A DNA stretch of 44,739 bases from Lingula anatina (lineage: Eukaryota > Brachiopoda > Lingulata > Lingulida > Lingulidae). The notes beneath the pieces were generated by a model that made no database searches, was not told where the DNA came from, and was given only the letters and a program-made list of their open reading frames with translations. Location of the stretch: positions 160,567 through 205,305 of the forward strand of contig NW_019773836.1 of the NCBI RefSeq assembly GCF_001039355.2, in the 5' to 3' direction. Position numbers and translations under genes: made by a program. Below, one piece after another: positions 21,895 through 32,778 of this stretch. Position 1 is the first letter of the stretch. Every line of letters begins with the position of its first letter.

Positions 21895-24693
21895 TTCATG
21901 CATCCAGTTATTTTCTCGGAAAAATCTTCAGTTTGACTTATTAAGATACAACTGATAGCCAAAATATATATTGACAAACCCCGAAAACAAGTCTACCAAC
22001 ACGCTAGATTAAATTCTCTTGGTATATATATTCATACATTGGTGAAAACTAAAATGAAAAAGAAAATCCATCCTGTTATAGCTAACATACCTCCAGCCGA
22101 TAACAGAAGGGAACCCAAACCAATGGCTAACATGGTGAGTCCAAATGTAGGTCCAAGTTTCTCGATGCCCACTAAATCTCTGAGAACTACCGGGCAAAGG
22201 GAGATGAAAGTCCCTGTAGGAAAAGCAGAAAAGATAATGTACAGAATAGCACCCTGTGCATATGGCACATGGCACATGGACTGCATGTACATGTATATTA
22301 CATCGACACTACTAGTGACTCATGTTGCTGTGCAACATACTTATAAGTGCATTTTACCTGTATATACTGCAAGAATAAAACTGTAAACTTACTAAAATCA
22401 TACCTACCGACTGTCAACCCATAAAAAGTGCACACGGTGGCAATCACGCCGTACCCCATCATAAAAGGCAGTATGGAAACCATGACTGCTCCCACCATTA
22501 CACTGATCCCAAGCATATTGCGTCTGTTAGCGCACCGGAAGTCTGCAAACACTCCCATTATGACTCGAGCCACTGTGTTAGCAATGCCTACAATGGACAC
22601 CAGAAACGCTGCGTTGTTCGCCTCCACCCCCATCGCTACAGCTATATCTGGTATGTACGTGTGGGGCACTACAAGACCTACTTGGAATATCAACATGCAC
22701 ACTAGCCACGCGACAACATCAGCTTTTCGTAGCAATGAGATATGGATGAGGTTTTTGAAGAACCTGGTCGTTTTCTCACAGCATTTTGAGTTCTGCTTTG
22801 TCTCATTTTCCTCGTTGCTCTTTAATGCAGGTGGAACGAACAGCATACTCAAGCCAATCCCTGAGAGTGATAGCCCTGCCAGTACGAAAAGAGTGTACCT
22901 CCAAGAAATAGTATCAATGAGAAATTCTGTGAAGGGCGCCATTGAAAATGTCCCAACGCCTGATCCGCACATTGCGATTCCCATGGCTAGACTTTTCCTC
23001 TTCTCAAAATGATCCTGAACAGAGACAATGCTTGGAAAATACATCAGTCCAAAACCGAGGCCAGTCATAACCCCGTATGTTAAATAAAGCACTGACAAGT
23101 TTGGCGCCAAGGAACTGACTCCAAATCCCACTGCAGCGAAAATAGAACCAGTGATTGCAACAGCTCGGTGTCCAATTCTATCTGACAGGGCACTTGCTAT
23201 TGGACCTAAAAATATCCAATCAGGAAAGGTCCTAAGCGTTCAATTTTTTTATTCATATCTTTTAATTTTTTGAAAATGGAAACATGTGTTCATTCGACTG
23301 CATTATTGATAGCTTAAGATAAATATCTGAGTTGCAGCAATAATGTTGTCAACTAAGCGGGTTTTTATATACGTCATACTGTACGTCAGAGTAGAAAATG
23401 ACACACTAACGAAGTTTTTTTAATGTTCGTATTTTAGCTTGTGAAGGTTAGATTAGGTATAAAGTATAAACTAGGTTCGTATTTCTTTCTATGCGGAACC
23501 TTCAGGAAAAGCTGCTAAGCGTATCAGCGATTGCTCAAACTATAATAAAAATATATTTTCGTACCGATGATCCAGCTCATAGCTATTTGAATGGAGCCAA
23601 CCCAAGACGTCGCTGACTTGCTTTCTTCAAATTCATTTAGCAGGGCGATGTAGAACACGCCAAATGTGTATATAATACCGTCCACGATGAAGTGAATTAA
23701 GAAGGATGCCAAGACCACCAACCAATCGATGCAGCGGTCGGTCTGAAGTTCGGAGCTTTCTTCCATCGATGGTTGTCTACGGTCTGTTGAGCTCGCTACG
23801 GGCGACCCAGACGCCAAGCCCAGCCTGCGTGGTTTATCTGTAAACATCAATGCGCATATATATATATGAATATTGTTTTTTCTTCTTTTATGTATGTTTC
23901 TAGTGCAGACGTCCTCTTGTACCTGGGCACTGATTACGTCATTTAAGCGCATTATCAAAACACAATAGATCGAGTTACTTGTACAAAAATGTTCTGAGCA
24001 AAATATGAGCGACCCATGAGAATTATTTAAGTAATCTGCTATCAGTTAAAGGGATAATAACTCTTCGTTTCGGCCAAAAAATGAATTTTCCTGGAGTAAA
24101 CAACAATTTTCCCATACTTACCAATGGTTAATGAATCCATTTTTACATTCAAAGTTAGTCCCTGGTTTTTTTCTAAAAAGTTTGGTTTTTTGTTAAAATC
24201 TCTTAAGAGATTTTAACAGAGTATAGCCTTCAATGGAGGTCACGTGGTCTAAAGACAAGCTCAGATATCAGAATAATAGCTATAACTGCTGTTTTTGTGG
24301 TAAAACAGAATATATTATATTTCTATGAGTTATTCACAATGTTTTTATTGTGAAATATAGATCTCATACGAAGAGTTATTATCCCTTTAATTGTAGATAC
24401 GGCCAGTACGGCCAGTATATATATATATATATATATATATTTAATGATATATTGTTTGGGGAGTTTGTATTTTTTGCTCAGTATATATTTCAGTATAAAC
24501 TTCTCTGTATATACTTCTCTGACTCAACTACATGTACTTGTCTATGTCTGTTCGAACTAGACTCACCTTCATCACCCGCAGGGTTGTCACCAGACGTGTC
24601 GTCATCTATTGTATCGTTCTTAAAACCGCCATTGGTGTACCCGCCCTGTGTTGAAATTTCAAGTACGGTGGTGTTCGGAGATGTATCAGCCAT
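21529..24693 (-). CDS. G5: SLC16/MCT-like transporter, complete
   Basis: Best-supported model, 493 aa. Exons: 24567-24693 (ATG at 24693), 23565-23837, 22408-23205, 22091-22213, 21529-21689 (TAA at 21529-21531); GT-AG and phase 1 throughout. Residues 1-79 are hydrophilic (MADTSPNTTVLEISTQGG). QTDRCIDWL (74-82) precedes TM1 (about 80-104). SATSWVGSIQ (117-126) starts TM2, and GHRA (145-148) is in the TM2-3 loop. [11 protein letters not shown] (199-209) is the SLC16 loop motif. The central loop is short (about 257-292). TM8 holds Asn343 and Arg347 in [18 protein letters not shown] precedes TM11, and LYDITGSYD precedes TM12. The tail is RCCCHGNAHITNIC. It is a predicted 12-TM carrier; the Asn in place of the MCT1 Asp argues against classical lactate/proton symport. 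Intron 1 carries a 345-bp MITE. Confidence 0.93.
21856..21898. repeat. (TTTA)n microsatellite
   Basis: About ten TTTA units in intron 4 of G5. Confidence 0.95.
24046..24390. mobile_element. 345-bp MITE with perfect 23-bp terminal inverted repeats
   Basis: 24046-24068 (ttaaagggataataac and 7 more) is the exact reverse complement of 24368-24390. Both ends lie in TTAA, so the TTAA could be a target-site duplication of the piggyBac type, although the inner termini (AGGGATAAT) are not the usual CCC. An exact 26-bp palindrome sits at 24192-24217. The element is in intron 1 of G5 and has no transposase. Confidence 0.88.
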
Positions 24694-24816
24694 CTCAGCG
24701 CCTTAGTTTGTTTGCTCTTTAATGGACTACCAGTTTACTATCCTGTATAAAAGTGACGACAATATTCAGCCTTAAAGAAAAAGTGCACAGTTCAACGCTA
24801 GGTCCTGGTTTCACAA

Positions 24817-24847
<31 letters not shown>

Positions 24848-26789
24848 AAACTCAAGTGATTCCCCTGGATAAGGAAGTGTACATGTGCCTATGACAATGT
24901 TGTAACACTGTTCCTGATAGGGTAAAATGTGTGCAGGTTACCATGTCATGTTGGAATTTGCAGGGCACTGACCATTTTTTTTTTTTTTGGGGGGGGGGGT
25001 TAGCCATATTTTTTGGGCTAATAAAATGCAAAGAGAAAATTATCGAAACTTATTCAGTCATGTAGAAATAAAGGTAACCCCCTGTAAAGTGGCGTCTGCA
25101 GAAGTATTTCAATATCCATATATCCCGACGCAGTAACGCTTCAAATATACGCAGAAAATCCCTTTGCTGCCTAATTAGCACAAAAAATGTTTTGTGGACA
25201 CAAACATTGATCAACAGTCAACGTATAACCAGCTTCTGTACTTTCACCATAAAGGAAGCACAATACAGTCGCTATAAGTCCCAGGATCCCACATAACCAG
25301 TAATAAATGGCACGTCATAGCATGTGAGATTTTTTTGTAGTGGTTCATTGCTTGACGTACATGTAAATATGTGTATTGCATGGTTACGCCTATCAGGTAA
25401 AGATGATAGGTCGGTTTCATAATATAAGTAAACACGTCAAGCCCCTCTATGACCCAAGTTAACCTAGGACTATAGTTCATATAAATTATACGTCAACACC
25501 ATTTTATATAAAGATAAAAAATTGTGTCCGTAGATTGAAGCTAACCGGACATTTCAGTTTTAAAGTTTTTTGACCAACATTCTTATGTCTTATGTTATTC
25601 AGCCTGGTTATATTACTGGGCTAAATTTTGGACTAAGAGTTAAGTCTTCTTTAACATAAGACATATACATGTATATCACTAGCATTACGGGTTAAAAGCA
25701 CATGCTTCAGACATGAACAACAAAGTAATTGACCAGGCAAGCGTTCCTCAATTTAGTTCGCTGCAGAGCTACACTGAACTCAGTTTTGCAGGTGTTTTGT
25801 CTACTACTTTAGACACCATGCCAATTGAGTTATATTGAGTGAAACCTTTTATCGCTCCGATTTTTAAATTAAAACCACACTGCCGCTCTACAAACCATCC
25901 ACTGTCTGAGGTCACGGGATCATTACGATTCAGGACGTTGCGTGACCGCGTAACTTCAAAACGTCTCCCTTTACCTCCGTAGATTGAATTATTGCGTTAA
26001 AAAAACATCAGCTGTGCATATGAAATTTTTCTAACAATACTTTGAGAAGACAATCACATCACCGAATAAACGACTCAAGATAACCTAACTCTCACCTTGC
26101 CACGGCCTTGTGCATCCACTTGATGAGTATCGCCTTCAAAGCGTAAAGTGAATTTAAATAGGGAAACAGGGCCTTTATGTAAGCACAGTCACGTGGATAT
26201 TTTGAACCAATTACAAATGAGTCTGGGCAAAGATACATGAAAGCAGAACTGAACAGAACCAGTGAGTGACTTTGTTCTTGGTCTGACATGCGCGCCGTAC
26301 AATTAAAAAATGCGGTTACAAGTGTGACGGTTCAGTTGTTGAATATAACTTATTTTTGTGACAAAAGGGGTGTGTCATTGTTAACGTACTGTTTAGAAGT
26401 GGTGATGGTCCGGTGTTTTATCTTTTATGTCAGTGGTGCGTCCAATCTATGCACCCCAATATAAAATGAATAAAGCAACGAATGTATTTAAATATCAAAA
26501 TAAAAATAAAAATATTAATAAAATGTAAACAACATTATGTTACTATATCTAGTTTTATTAATTCGTCTCTCACTTTAATACTGGTATATCAAGATTTAAA
26601 ATGTTCAACCTTTATAATTTGTTGTGATGTTTAAATCGCTTTTCTTTTTATAGTGTTTTGAATTCAAACGACAATTTTCTCCATTTTATGCATCAGTTTC
26701 TGCAACAATTTCATTTTTTTTTTGTTTTGCGCCTTCTATAGACCATTCCTAGAAAGTGCACAATAACATAAAGTCATTCACTAACGTTG
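24694..26789. other. G5-G6 intergenic region
   Basis: Contains the 5' flank of G5 and the 3' flank of G6. It includes an (AAAT)n tract (about 24816-24849), a T-run followed by a G-run (about 24976-25000), and the block about 25305-25425 shared with the G1 flank. A 12-bp perfect stem (25585-25596 against 25653-25664) is also visible. No gene is supported. Confidence 0.55.
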
Positions 26790-29700
26790 TCATAGTTCAG
26801 TTTCTGTGGTGATATTTGCGCTGCCATGGTGACAACATCGTCCCTGCAGGTCACGTATCCATGGCAACAACAGAAGAGCTCCACCGGCAACGAATAATAG
26901 AGAGCCGGTGATATAAAAGGTGACATCGTAAGAGCCTGTTAAATCGTACAAACTACCTGAAATAGAAAAGTCAAGAATCATACGTAACATTTACATGTCC
27001 GCCTAAATGGTATGTATATTATAAACAAAAACTATAAACTTTGTCTATATGTATGAGACCGTGTCTTCGTCGTGATTATTATTATTATTATTATCATTAT
27101 AATTATTGTTATAACATTGATCAATTCGTTGTGTAAAACATTTTTTATCCGCATATCTTATATACTGTATCAGATTATGAACATAAATTAACCGCTGATG
27201 AAAAAAGGGAAAAAAATGTCGGTCTTCACAACCTGCTATATCATGAATATCAGAAAACAATATGTAAATCCCCCCCCCCCCCCCATTTTGTCACCTACCT
27301 CCAGCCGATAAGAGAAGGGAACCCAAACCTATGGCTAACATGGTGAGTCCAAATGATGGTCCGAGTTTCTCAATACCGACTAAATCTCTCAGAACAACCG
27401 GGGCCAAGGAGACGAAGGTTCCTGTAGAAAAAACAGAAGTACTTTTACTTGCTTGCTGTGAATACGGGGTGGGGGGGGGGGGGGGGGGGTGGGGCTTGAG
27501 TCTTCAAGTTCTATGGAGTGCTGTGTACACGCATTTTATCAAGATAGCTTTCTTGTTTGTTTTTTTGTGTGTCTGTCCGCTTATCACAATAGTTGGTTTG
27601 TTCGTTAGTTAGTGCATTTTTTTGCCAAATTGGACATTAAACGATGAAGATGTAAATGATAAGTATCAATTATTGAATAAAAAGGTTTAGTTATTTTTGA
27701 AACTATTTCATTACACATGCCCCGTGCATTTAGAATGTAAAAATATCCCCACATTTTCACTAAAAATGAACTAGACTGACTAATACAGCAATATTTTAAA
27801 AGCAATTACAGATTCACATAAAATGTACTTCTGCATCTGTGTAAACACTGTCATTATATAAGTATAAATAACGCAATATTATAAGAAATTCACTTACCAA
27901 GGGTTAACCCGTAAAACGTGCACACCGTTGCAATCACACCGTACTCCTTCATAAATGGCAATATGGAAACCATGATGCCTGCAATCATGACACTGGTCCC
28001 GAACATATAGCCTCTATTAATGCACTTGAAGTCTGCAAACACACCCATCACGATTCTAGCCACTGTGTTAGCAATGCCTACAATCGACACCAAAAACGCT
28101 GCGTTGTTCGCCTCTACCCCCTTGGCTCGTGCGCTGTCTGGTATATAGGTATAAGGCACCAAGAATCCTACTTGGACTGTGAAGGTGCACGCAAGCCATA
28201 TGACACCGTATAATTCTCGAAGTAAGGAAATGTCGATCACGTTTTTGAAAAACATTGCCACTGTGTCACAGCGTGTTAATGTCTGTTCTGTAAGAATTTC
28301 TTCATTTTGCTTTGGCTTAGGTGGGAGGAACAACATGCAAAAGCCTATCCCTGAGAGAGAAAGTCCCGCCAATACGAGAAGTGTGTACCTCCAAGAAATA
28401 GTTTTAATGAGAAATTCTGTGAAGGGCGCCATTGAAAATGTCCCAACGCCTGATCCGCACACTGCGATTCCCATAGCAAGACTTTTCCTCTTTTCAAAGT
28501 GATCCTGAACGGAGACAATGCTCGGAAAATACATGAGTCCAAAACCGAGGCCAGTCATGACCCCGTATGTTAGATACAGAATGGACAAGTTTGGCGCCAA
28601 GGAACTCACGCCAAATCCCGTCGCAGCGAGAACAGAACCTGCGATTCCAGCAGCCCGATGTCCAATTTTGTCTGACAAGGCGCTTGCTATCGGACCTAAA
28701 AATAGCCATTTAGATTTGTCTTAATCATAAACTGTTTTGAATATGTTTCATGCTAGCATTGATCAATCTTCTTCTTTATAAAATTAGTTATTTTTGTTTC
28801 TTAAAATAGACGAAATAGTCCATTAATTCATTCTGCTAAGTTGGAAATTGCACTGAAACCAAATATACTGGCGTTTTAGTCAACAAAAAACATCTACAGT
28901 ACAGCATGCACAATTTGATCTTAATGTGTCAATACGATACGAACGCTATGGCCTTTAGCACTGATCCTTAATGCAACCAAATAAGCAAAGAGCCTCTCCT
29001 CCCCTCACTCCCGTCTCTGTCACTTCAGTTGCCAAAAGAAAAAAAATAAAAACCCTTGGCATGTATAACGTGAAATAAATTAAGATCGCCCGACCAGTTG
29101 TAATGCATGTGAACTAAAGCCAGAGGGAGGGAAATCTGCAGTGCGCATGCGTAAACTATACCGTACCCATGATCCAACTCCCTGCATTCTGAATGGAGCC
29201 AACCCAAGAAGTCGCCGACTTGCTTTCTTCAAATTCGTTCAGCAGGGTGACGTAGAGCACACCGAAAGAGAATAAAATCCCATCCACAATAAAGTGAATG
29301 AAGAAGGACGCCAAGACCACCAACCAATCGATGCAGCGGTCGGTCTGAACTCCGGCGCTCTCCGCCACTGATGGCTGTCTTGATTCCGTCAAGCTTACGA
29401 CAGGCGACCACGACGCTAAGCTCAACCTGCGTTGCGTACCTTCAATAATAAAGAAATAGATATATAATAAAAACGACGTCAGTTAACGTACACTGTACGT
29501 GCATAATGCCAATGTACGTGTATATACTGTAGGATCAATATCTCGATTAAATTAATTTGCTTATGCAAAAGAGTCCGTCTAACACCTAAATGTCTTGACA
29601 TTTTAATCAATTTTTATCCAGCTACATAAGCCTTTCCCCCGCCCTCCTTTCGGTTATCTTTTATCCCTTTCCTTTAACATATCAATTTATTTATGTAAAT

Positions 29701-30787
29701 AACAATAAATATATTGGTGTACTATTACACGTGTTGTCTTTTCAGTATGAATCACCAAGTTTACTTGTACGAAAACGTGTATGTATCATCGACGTTAGTA
29801 TAACTATAAGCAAAGTCTAACGCTATAACTTCTGGACACTAATGATATACAGAATACCTATGGACTCTATAGAGAGTGGTCAAAATAATTACCTGAATAA
29901 GAACTTTCTCCTCCGACACTTCTTTCGCTTAATTTCCTATCTCTTTTGGAAGTATGACCACTTACAACGACATCAGAGGTGTTAACCTTGCCATTTGCGC
30001 AAACCTCGTCATCTTTTACATCAAACCCTTTGTTGTCATAACCGATTAGTGATATACCGTTGTTGATATAAAATGGATCAATGCTGTCACCATCTACGGA
30101 AGCGCTGTTTTCATTTGCCAGTTTAGTGCTGACGGAATGCACGTGGCCATTTTCTGTAACGTGGCTCATTTCGTCTGAAGCCGACATAGTGGCGCTCAGT
30201 GGATTATGTTTCGATGCAAGGCTTTTGGTTTTCGGGATTTGGTCATTGTCACAAGATCCGTTTCCAACAATTAACAGGTTTTGAGAAAGACTGTTGGGCA
30301 CACTGCCTATAATACTGGCACTTTCTTGTGCTGCTAACTTAGAGTTGACATTTGAACCATGAATGATAATACTGTAATCAGTTTTGGCATCGTTATTTGT
30401 ATTGTTAATTAATCCGCCATCGGCACATCCGTCTTGTAGTGATTCTAGAACAGTATTCGGTGACGCGTCGACCACGTCGGCACCATTGCTCACATGCTCT
30501 TTGCAGATATCGCTGACGTCACTGACATCATGGCCGCCGTTAATATCTGGTATGACACATTCCTTCTCAAGCTCATTGTTGCCATTGACATTTGTCACAA
30601 CATATTCATTAATTGACACATTTGTTTTCAGATCGTTTTCATGGTTTTCGTTTTCCGTCGTTTGTTCTTCGGGGTGAGACATGTTCTGCAATAGAATTGC
30701 ACCTGCATGGCGATGATTTTCTTCCGAGATATGATCTTGTTGGTGGAGACTAGTCTGATAATGAGATCCGTTGAGATGATAAGCCAT
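26790..30787 (-). CDS. G6: SLC16/MCT-like transporter with long N-terminal domain
   Basis: Complete model of 751 aa. Exons: 29893-30787 (ATG at 30787, context ACGATGG), 29167-29439, 27898-28695, 27299-27421, 26790-26956 (TGA at 26790-26792); GT-AG and phase 1. The frame is open to about 30853 but the extra codons contain no ATG, and acceptor-like sites upstream suggest a 5' UTR. Exon 1 encodes 298 residues rich in Asn, Asp, Glu and Ser, with no membrane segment. It contains a piece matching the short first exons of the paralogues (VDASPNTVLESLQDG) and a second related piece at its end (NKGFDVKDDEV to SSYSG). The 454-residue carrier core has [44 protein letters not shown] and [11 protein letters not shown]. 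The C-terminus ETEL fits a class I PDZ ligand. The substrate is unknown; the extension may bind a cytoplasmic partner (inference). Confidence 0.92.
27270..27284. repeat. C homopolymer
   Basis: Run of 15 C just outside the exon 4 donor of G6. Confidence 0.9.
27466..27494. repeat. G-run in intron 3 of G6
   Basis: 27 G in 29 bases, interrupted by two T, about 45 bp upstream of the exon 4 acceptor in gene direction. It is a possible quadruplex on the non-template side. Confidence 0.9.
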
Positions 30788-32518
30788 CGTACATTTGTAT
30801 CTTGGGTCTCCTTCTTGTTTACCAGAAATGATGCTTGGTAGTGTTCCAAACACTTGCTGTTAATTCGCTAAATTCTTCTCTGTGTGACATGTAGGGTTTA
30901 TCACCGGTGTTTTGACCACTTTTGAAACATCAGTTCAGCTGACGCAATTAAGGCGTACTGTAATCCAGGTTTTCCGTCTGAAAAGAGAAAAAATCAAAAC
31001 AACATGTATGTACATGTACCGGTACTTGTCAACCGTCCCTTGGAGTTAGTACTCTGTATATGGAACGCCGGTGAAAAATAATGAACTACGATTCCCTGCA
31101 GACAAACTCTCCTGCTTCAGAGAGTTTTCAGCAGCTAAAGGAGAAGTTTTTAAAGAATTTATTACGAAATACATATATGCATTTGTAGTTAAATAGTCAC
31201 GTGTAACACGGACAAAGTGAAGACCCTTCGTTTCCTAACCACTAACGCACACCTGTCGAGCATGTTTAGTCATTTCGGTTCAGAGACGATGTAATCCAAT
31301 GTGTGTTTACAAACGTGGTTGTTTATATTGATGCGGGGCCTGATTGCGTTTTCAGTTCGTCGAATACAAAAAAAAGTCGGGGTGTCTTTATTCTTTTCAT
31401 CATCTAAAATCCACCCACAAAGTGTGCAGCCACAGTTCTTTTCACGACCTTTTTCACAGACGACATCTTTCACCATATTTACAATCGCAGTTGGTGTGAA
31501 AATTGATAAAAGCGTCTCTTTCACGTTACCTTGCGTGCTGAACTTCGCAGATCCTCGCATTACAATCGATGTGTGAGGTTTGAGAAGGAAAAGTGGCATT
31601 AAAAGTAAATTATAAAAGGCAAATTTCCCGCATAAAAGTTCACAATGTATAATGTATATATGAGCCCTATCATTTTAGCCTCCCACACCTAAAAGATGTA
31701 TGAGACACACATCCCTTTTCTCACATGTAGCATAAAATTCCTGTCATACGAAACAAAACCTGTTGATGTTACTCTTCGACCATGTTTTTCAGGATCCATT
31801 ATCAATTTCTTCTTGGTCAATCATGCTGCTGAATACAGGTTTAGATTAGGACGTATTATGCAGGTCTTGAATATTTCATAATAAATATTGTAAACCGCCA
31901 GCCTGTAGCTGTTTGTTCTACATGTACGGTACATGATTCATCAATGTAAATTTTCCACCTAACATGCAGAAAAGCAGAATTAAACTGACCACTGACGTAC
32001 ATGTATATACATCGTAATATGTAATGCTTGTGTTTATACGAAGGAACAATATGAACAATGCTCGTGCTAGCACATACATGTTCCCGCGGGTACCATCTAC
32101 ATGTAGGTTGGACTAAGTTGCCGTCTTTAATTTCTCACAAGCCCCCACATTGAAATTTGCAGCCAGTGCAACCCATTTACAATTTTAAAAAAAGCAAGTA
32201 TTATTAAGCCAGATACATGCATATGTTTGTGAGGAGTGTTTGAAACACATACGAACTGCAGTCGGGAACGGTTCAACTTGCACTTGACTGCTAATAATCA
32301 TAAAACAATTTAACTAGCTCTTGTGTGAGGCACCATTAAAAGACCTTTCAGTGCAACATGCATATACGTACAGCACTCTTATGTTAAAATAGTCGATAAA
32401 CTGTGAATAATAAACATTACTTACTCATTTCATTTTTGTTCGGTTCCTTTGTTACTGAAAATGACTATCCTCATACAACGCCTTTGCGATTTTGGCAAAC
32501 AGTCGCCTGATTGCGAGC

Positions 32519-32778
32519 TAGGGCTCATTCCCAATGCAACTATCGGTTTACGTAGGTCGATCCAACTCCGGGAGGACTCTTGCTGAATGCAACCGAATAA
32601 ACAGATGGACGTCTCCTCTTGTTTCCAACGTACTACTTTAATTACCATTTTTTTCTGTATTTTGCTTAACCCCAGAAGGAGGTGTGTTCATTTATTAACC
32701 CGGTGACATTCAGCGAGAGTCCCCGTGGAGTTGGATCGATCGACGTAGACCGATAGTTTCATTGGGATTGAGCCCCTA
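32519..32778. mobile_element. 256-bp fold-back MITE, TA flanks (copy 1)
   Basis: The arms at about 32521-32596 and about 32700-32776 are diverged reverse complements: ends GGGCTCATTCCCAATG and GGGGCTCAATCCCAATG, then actatcgg, then gatccaactcc, then ggact. TA flanks both ends (32519-32520 and 32777-32778). No coding capacity. Confidence 0.82.

Noticed and set aside
22428-23012. 194-codon plus-strand frame and similar ones opposite each exon 3
   Set aside because: Antisense shadows of the transporter exon; they recur in every paralogue because the coding strand is conserved.
31270-31599. 109-codon minus-strand frame with CGCTLCGW
   Set aside because: No recognised family, no splice partner, and a 91-codon frame runs through most of it on the other strand. 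Length is within chance for 12 kb of noncoding DNA.
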